From positions 1-61,302 of the forward strand of contig CALXOW010000015.1 of NCBI GenBank assembly GCA_944390115.1: 61,302 nucleotides of DNA, in the 5' to 3' direction. Of this stretch, positions 15,655-24,919 are shown piece after piece. The notes under the pieces are model-generated. The model saw only the letters and a list, made by a program, of their open reading frames with translations, searched no databases and was not told the origin of the DNA. The DNA comes from an uncultured Anaerobiospirillum sp. (GTDB taxonomy: Bacteria > Pseudomonadota > Gammaproteobacteria > Enterobacterales > Succinivibrionaceae). A program made the position numbers and the translations under genes. Within the stretch, counting starts at the first letter, position 1; each line of letters opens with the position of its first letter.

Positions 15655-18243
15655 CTAGTCGTTCTTGACGTCGCAGCTCTTGAGCGACCAGATGTTGTGG
15701 ACGTAGTCCTCAATCGAGCGGTCCGACGAGAACTTGCCCATCGAAGCGGAGTTGATGATCGCAGCACGGGCCCAACGAGCCTTGTCCTGGTACATCTGCT
15801 CCACGCGCTTGTGAGCCTCACGGTAGGAAGCAAAGTCGGCTAAGACTAAGAATGGATCACCCTTCTCTAAAAGAGCCTTCTTGATGCTCGAGAGGGCACC
15901 TGGCTCACCTGGAGTGAAGTAGTCCGTGTCGAGCCAATCTAAGCAAGCCTTGATCGTCTCATTGCTGTTGTAGTAGTCCCAAGGATTGTAACCTTGTGCC
16001 TTTAAGGCCTGAACCTCTTCCACCGACAGACCGAAGATGAAGTTGTTTTCCTCACCAGCCTCAGCCACGATCTCGATGTTGGCACCGTCCATAGTACCTA
16101 AGGTTAAAGCACCGTTCATCGAGAACTTCATGTTCGAGGTACCCGAAGCCTCGTAGCCTGCGGTCGAAATCTGCTCGGAGATATCGGCAGCTGGGATAAT
16201 CTTCTCGGCCAGCGATACACGGTAGTTAGGCAAGAACACAACCTTTAACTGGTTGCGGATGCGGTGATCGTTGTTGATGCGATCGGCTACCTTGTTGATG
16301 GCAAAGATGATGTCCTTGGCTAAGGTGTAGGCTGGAGCGGCCTTGGCACCAAAGATAAAGACCTGAGGTACGATGGTCTTGGTAGGGTCGGCTAACAGCT
16401 CACGGTACAGCGATAAGATGTAGAGCAGATTTAAGTGCTGACGCTTGTACTCGTGTAAGCGCTTGACCTGAACGTCAAAGAGCGCATGTGGGTCAACCTC
16501 AACGCCGGTCAACTTCTTGATCTCGACGGCTAAGGCTTGCTTGTTCTTGAACTTGACGTCCATGAAGCGCTGCTGGAACTCTGGCTTGTCAGCATAAGGA
16601 CGCATCAGCGCGCACGACTCTAAGTGCAGCGGCCAATCTGGGCCCGAGACCTCGTTGTAGAGCTCAGCTAAGCCTGGGTTGCAGGCTAAGAGCCAACGAC
16701 GTGGGGTAACACCATTAGTGACGTTGCAGAAGCGATCTGGCCAGATCTGAGCAAACTCAGGGAAGAGCTGCTCACGCACTAACTTCGAGTGGATCTCAGC
16801 TACACCGTTGACACGACGCGAAGCGATAACCGAGAGGTGAGCCATGCGTACCATGCGGCATGGGCCTTCCTCAATAATCGAGAGCTTAGCGCGCATCTCG
16901 TTGTTGTTTGGCCACATGTGGGCAACTTCACCGTCTAAGAAGCGCTCGTTGATCTCGTAGATGATCTCTAAGTGACGAGGTAACAGACGCTCGAAGAGGT
17001 AAACCGGCCACTTCTCTAATGCCTCTGGCAGTAAGGTGTGGTTGGTGTAAGCAAAGACCTCAGTGACGATCTTCCAGGCGCTGTTCCAGCTTAAGCCTTC
17101 CTCGTCTAAGAACAGACGCATCAGCTCAGCTACAGCAATGGCTGGGTGAGTATCGTTTAACTGAATCGCGATCTTGGAGGCAAAGGCCGAGTAATCGTGG
17201 TGGTGCGCACGATTGTAGCGGCGCAGAATGTCACGCAGCGAGCAAGCGCAGAAGAAGTACTGCTGGGTTAAACGCAGCATCTTACCGGCTTCGGTCGAGT
17301 CATTAGGGTATAAAACCTTGGAAATGGTCTCGGCGTTGGCCTTTTCTTCTTGAGCGTCAACATAGCCACCGGCATTGAAGACGTCCCAGTTGAACTGCTC
17401 AGTAGCACGCGACTCCCATAAACGCAGGACGGTGACCGAAGCGCCACGGAAACCAACCACTGGAATATCCCACGGTACACCCTTGATCATGTGCTGAGGG
17501 TGCCATACCTTGTGGATGGTGCCATCAGGGGCGGTCTGAACCTCAACATAACCACCGATCGGGATGTTCTGAATGGACTCAGGACGGCAGACTTCCCAAG
17601 GGCAGCCGTACTCACGCCACGAATCAGGACGCTCGACCTGACGACCACCACGGATTTCCTGACGGAATAAGCCGTTCTCGTAGTGGATGCCGTAGCCAAT
17701 CGATGGGTACTTCAAGGTAGCCAGGGAGTCGATATAGCAGGCAGCAAGACGGCCTAAGCCACCGTTACCTAAAGCCATATCAGGCTCTTCATCGCACAGC
17801 TCGTTGATGTCGATACCTAAGGAGGCTAAAGCTTCCTTGCAGGTATTGTAAACCTCGAGGTTGCACAGATTGTTAACGGTCAGGCGGCCCATTAAGAACT
17901 CAGCCGACAGGTAGTTAACCGCACGCGTATCGTTGGAAGCGTGGGTGGCCTGAGTCTGAGTTAAGCGCTCAAAGACCAGCTCATTGACGGCATAGACCAC
18001 GGCTTGCCACCAAGCGAGGTTCGAGGCCTTCTTCTCGGAGGTACCGATGGTACGACGTAAGTGCTTGATGATGCTGTCTTTGAATTGCTCAACGGATGGC
18101 TTAAAGAAGTCACCGCGTTCTTGCTCTGGGGCTAAAGCAGCGCACTGAGGGGCAGGAGCTGGAGCAGCAGGAGCGGCAGCAACCCCGGCAGGGGCGGCCT
18201 TAACTGCTGAGCTGATACCTTTCTTGGAATGCTTGCTTGCCAT
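15655..18243 (-). CDS. glgP: Glycogen/maltodextrin phosphorylase
   Basis: Releases glucose 1-phosphate from alpha-1,4-glucans using phosphate and pyridoxal phosphate; cytoplasmic. From ATG 18243 (GGAGG five bases upstream) it has 862 residues against about 815 in E. coli GlgP. The surplus is an Ala/Pro-rich N-terminal tail of about 50 residues. Family landmarks: NYLSAEFLMGR, ALGNGGLGRLAACYIDSLA, the GVTPRRWL region, and EASGTSNMKFSMNGA with the cofactor-binding lysine, followed by TLGTMDGANIEI. No other glycogen genes are adjacent, so it is expressed alone. Confidence 0.97.
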   Translation of the reverse strand: MASKHSKKGISSAVKAAPAGVAAAPAAPAPAPQCAALAPEQERGDFFKPSVEQFKDSIIKHLRRTIGTSEKKASNLAWWQAVVYAVNELVFERLTQTQATHASNDTRAVNYLSAEFLMGRLTVNNLCNLEVYNTCKEALASLGIDINELCDEEPDMALGNGGLGRLAACYIDSLATLKYPSIGYGIHYENGLFRQEIRGGRQVERPDSWREYGCPWEVCRPESIQNIPIGGYVEVQTAPDGTIHKVWHPQHMIKGVPWDIPVVGFRGASVTVLRLWESRATEQFNWDVFNAGGYVDAQEEKANAETISKVLYPNDSTEAGKMLRLTQQYFFCACSLRDILRRYNRAHHHDYSAFASKIAIQLNDTHPAIAVAELMRLFLDEEGLSWNSAWKIVTEVFAYTNHTLLPEALEKWPVYLFERLLPRHLEIIYEINERFLDGEVAHMWPNNNEMRAKLSIIEEGPCRMVRMAHLSVIASRRVNGVAEIHSKLVREQLFPEFAQIWPDRFCNVTNGVTPRRWLLACNPGLAELYNEVSGPDWPLHLESCALMRPYADKPEFQQRFMDVKFKNKQALAVEIKKLTGVEVDPHALFDVQVKRLHEYKRQHLNLLYILSLYRELLADPTKTIVPQVFIFGAKAAPAYTLAKDIIFAINKVADRINNDHRIRNQLKVVFLPNYRVSLAEKIIPAADISEQISTAGYEASGTSNMKFSMNGALTLGTMDGANIEIVAEAGEENNFIFGLSVEEVQALKAQGYNPWDYYNSNETIKACLDWLDTDYFTPGEPGALSSIKKALLEKGDPFLVLADFASYREAHKRVEQMYQDKARWARAAIINSASMGKFSSDRSIEDYVHNIWSLKSCDVKND

Positions 18244-19390
18244 GTAATCCTCCAGTAAGGAATGATGAAGCAAAAAACAGTGCTACGACCAATGAGCTTG
18301 CTGGCCAGTCTGTTTAATCTTGATGCCTCAAGCTTGCGACATCCTGTCGTCAAGCTTTGATCCCAAGACCCATCCGGGCATCCTGCCTGGCTTTGCTTTT
18401 TTGGGGTTTTCGGGCTTGCCGACCGAAAACGAAGCGTGAGGTCTTGGAAGCACTTAGGCTAAGGCGAGCAACTAAGTCAGCTGCTAAGTCTTAAGCTGGT
18501 GCTCAAACACAGCAGAGGACTTAGCTCTCATTGATGCCCGGCCTAAGTGCGGCCCAAACAAAAAAGATGGAGCGCGGTCAAACTACGCTCACCAGCTGCT
18601 GCTTGGTCGCAGCTTGGCTCATGGGTGACTTAACTCAAGTTGAGCACGCCCATGGGGTGGGGTATTTTGTGCATCGGTCTAGGTAATTTATCCATCGCGA
18701 TAATATATCTACACCGGGCGCATAACCCTACAGGCGAATTTTAGCACAAAGCCACTTCAAAAGATGGGATAGAGCTTAGGAAAATCGATTTTTTCCTAAT
18801 TTTTAACTGACAAAAAGGGGGGCTTTGTCAGGCCACCCACCCCCATGGTGGGGTACCAGAGCCCACCCCTCGGGCCCCTCCGCCAAGTTAGCCTAAGCTA
18901 ACTCGCGGCGCAAAATCGTGACCCAAATTAATGCGTAGCCAACCGCGCACCATGCGTAAGTGCTCGCACCACGCGCAGTCACTACACCCAGCACACTTGC
19001 TCAGCCCAAACCATTTGCTCACTGCACCGGGGGCCGCCGCTCATACCTAACCGGCGGGCACGCGCCCTGAACCTGGCGTGGTCACTCGAACCTTGTGTGG
19101 TCGCTCGCACTAAGCCGGTCGTTGACACTGGAGCTTGTGTGGTTGCTTTTGTGTCAGCTCCGGTCACGCGAGTGGTGTGCGGTTGCCTGCACCATACACG
19201 TTCACTCGAGCTGGGCGCGCTTACCTGCCCTTACGCCGTCACTGCGTCAGGCTCGCCGCCCTTGCTGGACTTTGCGTGTCACCCGTCGGGGCGTGGTCGC
19301 TCGGTCTTGCTGCTTAGCGCCATGGGCGCACCCTTATGTGGTCGTCCTTACTCACGCGGTCACGGGGTGTGCTAGGTTTTGGGTAAAACA
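18244..19390. other. Long intergenic region upstream of glgP
   Basis: 1.15 kb with no supportable gene; open frames between 18980 and 19530 are GC-rich products without domains. Two structures stand out. An imperfect hairpin at about 18327-18360 (CAAGCTT/AAGCTTG arms) is followed by CCGGGCA/TGCCTGG and a T-run near 18405, which looks like the end of a plus-strand transcript. A perfect 9-bp stem, TTAGGAAAA/TTTTCCTAA (18776-18799), is followed by TTTTT. From 18840 on I see only loose GC-rich repetition. Confidence 0.5.
18776..18804 (+). terminator. AT-rich terminator-like hairpin
   Basis: TTAGGAAAA and TTTTCCTAA flank a TCGATT loop, with a T-run following on the plus strand. No plus-strand gene precedes it, so either it acts on an unannotated small transcript or it is part of the glgP leader. 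Confidence 0.4.
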
Positions 19391-19416
19391 AAGCCCCCAG
19401 AATTGGGGGCTTGGTG
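19391..19416 (-). terminator. Terminator downstream of flhB
   Basis: AAGCCCCC-AGAATT-GGGGGCTT. On the minus strand it is followed by TGTTTT, 20 bp past the flhB stop. Confidence 0.75.
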
Positions 19417-19433
19417 GGAGGTGCGGGTCTTTG

Positions 19434-20570
19434 CTAGAAGCGCAGCTCGTCTGGAATTGGTACGTTTGGATCCAAATCGCGCGGCTTGTTCGGGCTGCGG
19501 CCTTCGTTGTAGGCCTTGGTGCCTAAGACCCAAGCTAACACTTGCGCTACCGCCTGGAACAGACCACGTGGAATCTCATGGTCTAAGTCCGTGGTGTAGT
19601 AGAGCGAGCGCGCCAGCGGCGGTAACTGTAAGACCGGAATGCCGTACTCACGGGCAATTTCCTTGATCTTCTCAGCGACCTCATCCACGCCCTTAGCGAC
19701 CACGACCGGGGCGAGCTCACCTTCAGGATCGTAGGAGAGCGCGACTGCGTAGTGGGTAGGGTTGGTGACCACCACGTCCGCCGTTGGGACTTTGGCCATC
19801 ATACGACGGGCCGCCATCTCATACTGCATACGGCGCATGCGGCTCTTGATCTGAGGATTACCTTCGGTCTCCTTCATCTCATCCTTGAGCTCTTGCTTGG
19901 TCATGCGCAATTGCTGGCGGTATTGCCAGATCTGGAACGGCACATCGAGCATGATGATCGGGATCATCGCGCATACGATGAGGAGCATGAACCAGAACAG
20001 GATGTTAAAGGCATCGCTGACCGCGCTTTGGATGTTGATGTAGGACAGGCGCAAAATGCTCGGGAAGCGCCAGGTAATCAAGAAGTAACAGATCGAGCCA
20101 ATACAGCCGACCTTTAAGATACTCTTGATCAGCTCAACCACCGAGTTGAGACTGAAGATACGTTTAAAGCCATTGAGTGGATTGAGGCGGTCAGGCTTTG
20201 GGGTGATAGCTTCGGTCGAGAAGTTCATGCCACCGATCATGATGTTGCCGTAGAAGGCGGCCACCACAATGATGCCGCAGATCGCCAGCAAGGGGATCGC
20301 AATGGCAATGATATCTTGCACGAAGATATGTCCCATCTCATAGAGATCGAACACCTGCTCGCGCTCCATCACAAAGGAATTGCGCATGACGCCCACCATG
20401 CCATGACCCAAGTACGGGGCCATGAGCCAGAGCGACAATACGCCTGAGAGCAGCACAAAGAATGTGCCTGCTTCACGGGAACGAGGAAGTTGACCTTTCT
20501 TACGCGCGTCTGATATTCGTTTACCAGTCGGCTCTTCGGTCTTCTCCTGTCCATCGGACGACTCGGCCAT
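19434..20570 (-). CDS. flhB: Flagellar export apparatus protein FlhB
   Basis: Inner-membrane component of the flagellar type III export gate; its self-cleaved cytoplasmic domain switches export from rod/hook to filament subunits. The 378 residues match the usual 350-385. The order is a charged N-terminus (GQEKTEEPTGKRISDARKKG), four membrane helices and the cytoplasmic domain with the autocleavage site in VVTNPTHYAVALSYDPE (cleavage between N and P). GAGGAG lies seven bases before the ATG. flhB is usually embedded in a fliR-flhB-flhA cluster; here it stands alone between parE and glgP with its own terminators. Flagellar genes are therefore dispersed in this genome. Confidence 0.97.
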   Translation of the reverse strand: MAESSDGQEKTEEPTGKRISDARKKGQLPRSREAGTFFVLLSGVLSLWLMAPYLGHGMVGVMRNSFVMEREQVFDLYEMGHIFVQDIIAIAIPLLAICGIIVVAAFYGNIMIGGMNFSTEAITPKPDRLNPLNGFKRIFSLNSVVELIKSILKVGCIGSICYFLITWRFPSILRLSYINIQSAVSDAFNILFWFMLLIVCAMIPIIMLDVPFQIWQYRQQLRMTKQELKDEMKETEGNPQIKSRMRRMQYEMAARRMMAKVPTADVVVTNPTHYAVALSYDPEGELAPVVVAKGVDEVAEKIKEIAREYGIPVLQLPPLARSLYYTTDLDHEIPRGLFQAVAQVLAWVLGTKAYNEGRSPNKPRDLDPNVPIPDELRF

Positions 20571-20705
20571 TTGCTCTCCTCTGTCAGGGCGTGGCTACCT
20601 GAGCTGTAGCCATCTAGGAAACTTGCAGCGCACTGCAAGTCTGGCACTAAGGGTGAAACAAGAGATATCCCCTAAGGGGCTTAATCCCGCTCAGTAAAAA
20701 AGAAA

Positions 20706-20743
20706 AAAATCGGCAAGGCTTGAGCAAGCCTTATGCCGATTTT
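20706..20743 (-). terminator. Strong terminator between parE and flhB
   Basis: AAATCGGCAAGGCTTG pairs with CAAGCCTTATGCCGATTT (one bulge) around a short loop, with T-rich tracts on the minus strand. It isolates flhB from parE transcription. Confidence 0.8.
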
Positions 20744-20746
20744 AAG

Positions 20747-21175
20747 CGATTTTTCCGCACTTGCGCGCTCCACAGCGCCACTTTGCGCCGCAGGCGCCAG
20801 CGCTGCCGCGACCTCAGTGCTGTGCCGTAGCAGCCCGCTACCGCGCAGCTCTGAGCAGCGCCCCCAGAGTCAGAGCTGACAGAATGAGCCCGGCCTCTGG
20901 AGTCACATGCTGAGTCATTGCGAGCTGCATGCGCAGCAGCTTTGAGCGCCGTACACTGCGTCCTAGCTGGCTGCATGCGCCTTTGAGCGTTGCACGTACG
21001 CAACTGACGGCGTGCATCTCGTATCAGGGGGCGTGCCCCAGGGCCGTGCCCAGTTTAGGCTCTCTGAGCGTATGGGGCCGGGAGCACGCAACTGCACGTC
21101 CGCTCAGGGCACTATGCTGAGGGGCTCTGTTTTGGGCTGGGGCGCGCTGGTTCGTTTGCGGCGCATTGAAGTTCG
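20747..21175. other. GC-rich 3' region of parE
   Basis: About 430 bp with no gene. It is rich in GCGC- and CAGCTG-type short repeats that could fold extensively, but no ordered array or family is recognisable. Confidence 0.5.
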
Positions 21176-23089
21176 TTAGTCTAGGAACTCGGCCTTGTCG
21201 CCGTTTTCCTCGAGCCAGACGCGGCGGTCGGCCGCGCGCTTCTTGGAGAGCAGCATGTCAAAGAGGGCAAAGGTGGCGTCCTTGCTCTCGTCCTCTAAGG
21301 TCAGCTGCATTAAGCGGCGTGACTGCGGGGCCAGGGTGGTCTCACGCAGCTGCTCTGGGTTCATCTCACCTAAGCCCTTGAAGCGCTGGATGCGGATGTT
21401 CTCAGGCTTAGCGCCCTTGGCTAAGAGCTTCTTTTGCTTTAAGGCCAGCTCGGCATCGTCAAGGGCGTAGGTCTTTTCCTTGTTGTAGTCGATACGATAG
21501 AGCGGTGGGCAGGCGACATAGACGTGCCCTTGGCGCACCAGCTCAGGGAAGTGGCGCACAAAGAGGGCACATAACAAGGTGCCAATGTGCAGGCCGTCGG
21601 AGTCGGCGTCGGCTAAGATGCAGATCTTGTTGTAGCGCAAGCCGTTGAGATTGTTGCTATCAGGCTCTAAGCCCATCGCCACCGAAATAGCGCGAATTTC
21701 CTCGGAGGCTAGAGCGGTCGAGGCATTGACCTCCCAGGTGTTGAGGATCTTACCGCGCAGCGGCAGGATGGCCTGGCAGCTGGCATCACGGGCTTGGCGC
21801 GCTGAGCCGCCCGCCGAGTCACCCTCCACGATAAAGAGCTCAGAGCGCGATGGATCGGTGCTGGTGCAATCGACCAGCTTGCCTGGCAGCTGCGGACCGC
21901 GTGTGGCCTTTTTGCGCTCGACCACTTTGGCCGAGGCCTCACGGCGCTTAGCACTTTGGATAATGAGTTCGGCGATTTCCTTGGCGGTATCAACGTTGGC
22001 GTTAAGGTAGAGCGAGAAGCGATCTTTAACTGCGCTCTCCACTAAGGACGCGCACTCACGTGAGGAGAGACGCTCCTTGGTTTGACCGGCAAATTGCGGA
22101 TCGCGCATCTTAACCGACAAAACAAAGGAACATGCCGCCCAAACGTCATCTGGAACCAGCTTTAAGCCGCGTGGCAGCAGATTGTGCAGATCGCAAAATT
22201 CGCGCATCGCGGCCAAGAGACCTGAGCGCAAGCCATTGACGTGGGTACCACCCTCAGCGGTTGGAATGAGGTTGACGAAGGATTCACGGACGCGCTCACT
22301 GCCCTCTAGCTCCCAGGCCACGGCAAAGGCGACTTCGGAGTCGGCATTGGTGACCACCTCGCTATATGGTGGCATCGGCGCAATAGCGCGTCCGGCGCAT
22401 TGGCTCAAGAGGTAATTGCCTAAGGAGCCCTCATGGGTCCAGGTGAACTCCTCGCCTGTGGCTTCGTTGACAAAGTGCACCGAGAGATTAGGGCAGAGTA
22501 CGGCCTTAGCCTTGAGCAAGTGCATTAAAGCCTTTAGGTTAAAGCGCTTGCTATCAAAGTACGAGCCGTCCGGCCAGAAGCGGATTGCGGTACCAGTGGC
22601 GCCCTTAGGGCAGGTGCCAATGGTGTGAAGCTCTTCGACCTTGTTGCCGTTTTCGTAGGCGATTTGGTAAATCTTACCGCCACGCTGGATGCGTGCTTCA
22701 AGACGCAGCGACAGTGCGTTAACCACGCTCACGCCCACGCCGTGCAGACCGCCCGAGAAGCCGTAATTATCGGAGTTGAACTTACCGCCCGCGTGCAGTC
22801 GCCCGAAGATGAGCTCAACCGCCGGGATCTTTTCGGTCGGGTGCAGGTCGACTGGCATGCCACGACCGTTATCGATGACCTCAAGCGAGTCGTCGCTATG
22901 GAGCATGACGTCGATATGAGTGGCAAATCCTGCTAAAGCCTCGTCGACCGAGTTGTCGATGACTTCCATGCCCAAGTGATTAGGGCTCGTGGTATCGGTG
23001 TACATGCCCGGACGACGTCGTACCGGCTCTAAACCTTCTAGGACCTCAATGGATGAGCCATCGTAGGTGGATGCAGCCTTAGTAGCCAT
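21176..23089 (-). CDS. parE: DNA topoisomerase IV subunit B
   Basis: The ATPase subunit of topoisomerase IV, which decatenates daughter chromosomes together with ParC. The 637 residues match E. coli ParE (630). The N-terminal GHKL ATPase shows EVIDNSVDEALAG and SGGLHGVGVSVVNALS. The transducer domain follows, then the Toprim domain with FIVEGDSAGGSARQARD and DADSDGLHIGTLL. The C-terminus has RFKGLGEMNPEQL. The start at 23089 is preceded by AGGAG ten bases upstream. parC is not adjacent. Cytoplasmic, nucleoid-associated. Confidence 0.97.
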   Translation of the reverse strand: MATKAASTYDGSSIEVLEGLEPVRRRPGMYTDTTSPNHLGMEVIDNSVDEALAGFATHIDVMLHSDDSLEVIDNGRGMPVDLHPTEKIPAVELIFGRLHAGGKFNSDNYGFSGGLHGVGVSVVNALSLRLEARIQRGGKIYQIAYENGNKVEELHTIGTCPKGATGTAIRFWPDGSYFDSKRFNLKALMHLLKAKAVLCPNLSVHFVNEATGEEFTWTHEGSLGNYLLSQCAGRAIAPMPPYSEVVTNADSEVAFAVAWELEGSERVRESFVNLIPTAEGGTHVNGLRSGLLAAMREFCDLHNLLPRGLKLVPDDVWAACSFVLSVKMRDPQFAGQTKERLSSRECASLVESAVKDRFSLYLNANVDTAKEIAELIIQSAKRREASAKVVERKKATRGPQLPGKLVDCTSTDPSRSELFIVEGDSAGGSARQARDASCQAILPLRGKILNTWEVNASTALASEEIRAISVAMGLEPDSNNLNGLRYNKICILADADSDGLHIGTLLCALFVRHFPELVRQGHVYVACPPLYRIDYNKEKTYALDDAELALKQKKLLAKGAKPENIRIQRFKGLGEMNPEQLRETTLAPQSRRLMQLTLEDESKDATFALFDMLLSKKRAADRRVWLEENGDKAEFLD

Positions 23090-23674
23090 AAAGCAAGAGC
23101 TCCTCTAAACCAAAACCCAAATCACTGTCCAACAGGGGATCCGTCGACAGCGGGCATAAAGATTAGCACAAAATTAACCCCATACCCCAAAAAATCGTGC
23201 TAAACGCATTTGGGGGCAGGACGTACGTTTGGGGGTAGGGGACATTGTTGGGCCGCGCGCGTGGGGACGAAGTTGCTGTGGATTTTTGGTGCTGGCCTTG
23301 TGGAAGCTAGGCCTTACTGCGCGGCCGACTGAAGGGGTTGCTCTTGGTGGCCCTTCAACAAGCTCGGTTCAGCGTGTTACGCGTTCAACCGGCCTTAAAC
23401 ACTGGGGGTAGTAGGTACGTCCTACTCCCACACCCCCAGTCATGATTTCTTAGAAGCTGTTGGAGTGCGGTTGTTGCAGGCAGAATGTGGGCTGAAGCGG
23501 GGCGAGTAGGGCTTTTTGAGCGAAAAGGGGCTTCAAGTTAAATTTGGGGAATATTACCAAAGTAAATAGATTGGCAATTTTTTGGGGTGGTCATAAAGCC
23601 CGTATTTATCGGGTTTTAGCGTGTTTTGTAAGCTAGATCACATTTGCCTGAGTTAAGATTTTTTTAAGTCTTTG
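23090..23674. other. Intergenic region between parE and the tRNA cluster
   Basis: 585 bp separating divergent units. It carries the parE leader at one end and the tRNA promoter at the other. The middle (23220-23450) is GC-rich with short G-tracts (GGGGGTAG and similar) and no gene. I see no repeat array. Confidence 0.5.
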
Positions 23675-23702
23675 TTGACACCCTGAAATCCACACGTATA
23701 AT
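23675..23702 (+). promoter_or_regulatory. Consensus sigma-70 promoter for the tRNA-Ala cluster
   Basis: Perfect TTGACA at 23675-23680 and perfect TATAAT at 23697-23702 with a 16-bp spacer, placed 23 bp upstream of the first tRNA. This is the only fully consensus promoter I see in the window. Confidence 0.9.
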
Positions 23703-23725
23703 GAGCACCGTTTTCAAGACAACGC

Positions 23726-23802
23726 GGGGCTGTAGCTCAGCTGGTACGAGCACTTGCATGGCATGCAAGGGGTCACGGGTTCGATCCCCGTCAGCTCCAC
23801 CA
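23726..23802 (+). tRNA. tRNA-Ala (GGC), copy 1
   Basis: Complete cloverleaf: acceptor GGGGCTG/CAGCTCC, anticodon loop ATGGCAT, T-loop GGTTCGATCC, CCA encoded. Reads GCC and GCU. Confidence 0.97.
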
Positions 23803-23831
23803 CGTTGCTCAAGAAGACAATCTAACCAAGT

Positions 23832-23908
23832 GGGGCTGTAGCTCAGCTGGTACGAGCACTTGCATGGCATGCAAGGGGTCACGGGTTCGATCCCCGTCAG
23901 CTCCACCA
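23832..23908 (+). tRNA. tRNA-Ala (GGC), copy 2
   Basis: Identical to the preceding gene over its 77 nt, 29 bp downstream in the same transcript. Confidence 0.97.
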
Positions 23909-23926
23909 AGAAGGTTAGAACTTACT

Positions 23927-24002
23927 GGGGGTATAGCTCAGTTGGTAGAGCATCTGCTTTGCAAGCAGAGGGTCTACGGTTCGATCCCGTATACCTCCAC
24001 CA
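23927..24002 (+). tRNA. tRNA-Ala (TGC), copy 1
   Basis: Acceptor GGGGGTA/TACCTCC, anticodon loop TTTGCAA, CCA encoded. Same transcript as the GGC pair. Confidence 0.97.
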
Positions 24003-24025
24003 TTTAAACGCATAGTGCGTTTAAA
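24003..24025 (+). other. Perfect hairpin between tRNA genes
   Basis: TTTAAACGCA and TGCGTTTAAA separated by TAG. A ten-bp stem in the spacer, probably a processing signal in the precursor transcript. Confidence 0.5.
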
Positions 24026-24039
24026 GAATAAAATCTATT

Positions 24040-24115
24040 GGGGGCATAGCTCAGTTGGTAGAGCATCTGCTTTGCAAGCAGAGGGTCTACGGTTCGATCC
24101 CGTATGCCTCCACCA
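24040..24115 (+). tRNA. tRNA-Ala (TGC), copy 2
   Basis: Differs from the third gene only by the acceptor pair (GGGGGCA/TGCCTCC), a compensated change. CCA encoded. Confidence 0.97.
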
Positions 24116-24119
24116 TTGA

Positions 24120-24144
24120 TTAAGGATCTTAACTGGTCTTTTTT
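24120..24144 (+). terminator. Terminator of the tRNA transcript
   Basis: A short hairpin, TTAAG-GAT-CTTAA, followed by CTGGTC and six T. It lies directly after the last CCA. The rest of the gap to 24421 holds nothing recognisable apart from the next gene's ribosome binding site. Confidence 0.5.
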
Positions 24145-24421
24145 CATATCTACACCGCCGAATTATGTTAAATGACAGTTCGGCCCGCCTTCTTCCGCAC
24201 CTTCCCTCCATTTTCCGTCCTACGCGTGCAGTAGGGCCATACCATTCTTGTAAGCTCAGAACAGTGAACGTTCGTTGTTGGCATTGATCTTTTGTGCCTG
24301 CCCCGCACGAGGCCGAGGCAAGTCTCAAACCGCTCTGCTCAATTATTAGCGCAGCTCAACGACAATTTGTTTAAATTGTGAGATAATTAGACGTGAGTTG
24401 ATTTTAGCGGAGGAATGATTC

Positions 24422-24919
24422 ATGGTTAAGTCCAAGAAGTTGAAGCTCGATATCGAGCCTGAGCTCATGGCTCAGGCGGCGGCTCTGTATGAGTCGCTGG
24501 GATTGGATCTGAGTACAGCTACTAGTATCTTCTATCTTCAGTCCCTGCGCTGCCACGGCTTGCCTTTCCCATTGCGCGCTGATGAGCCTAATGCCCTGAC
24601 ACAGGAGGCAACGGATGAGGACGCTGATGACGATGTCGATGAGCTCATGCGTGGCCCATGCACCTCTTTTGAACAGCTGATGGAACGCATGGCGGCGCTT
24701 GAGGCTCAAGACGAGAATCAAGAGCAGGCTAAGGACTCAAAGGCTGATTCCAAGATTAAGCTCACTGAGGCCCCTGAGCTCAATGTCACGCTGGGCGCAA
24801 TGGATGAGGGCGATGATGGAGATGGCGTTACGTACGGTCCATTCAACAGCCTCGAAGAGATGCTGGAGAAGATGCAGGAGCTTCAAGCTCAATCCAAGAA
24901 CCAAGATGCGGATGAGTAG
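24422..24919 (+). CDS. RelB/DinJ-like antitoxin-fold protein without a toxin
   Basis: 165 residues from ATG 24422 (GGAGG eight bases upstream). The first 55 residues follow the RelB/DinJ ribbon-helix-helix pattern: a basic strand KKLKLDIEPELMAQA, ALYESLGLDLSTATSIFYL, then a second helix ending in GLPFPL. The rest is acidic and low-complexity but contains two copies of a short motif, GPCTSFEQLMERMAALEAQ (about 77-95) and YGPFNSLEEMLEKMQEL (about 138-154). RelB antitoxins normally have 80-100 residues and sit next to a RelE/YafQ-type toxin. Here no toxin gene lies on either side. It may be an orphan regulator or an antitoxin-derived scaffold; assignment rests on the N-terminal pattern. Confidence 0.65.
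   Translation: MVKSKKLKLDIEPELMAQAAALYESLGLDLSTATSIFYLQSLRCHGLPFPLRADEPNALTQEATDEDADDDVDELMRGPCTSFEQLMERMAALEAQDENQEQAKDSKADSKIKLTEAPELNVTLGAMDEGDDGDGVTYGPFNSLEEMLEKMQELQAQSKNQDADE

Noticed and set aside
19095-19666. Frames antisense to and beyond flhB
   Set aside because: They overlap flhB on the other strand or lie in GC-rich non-coding sequence, and show no domain.
24422-24919. Complete RelBE/DinJ-YafQ toxin-antitoxin pair
   Set aside because: No toxin-sized gene with RelE features is adjacent on either side.
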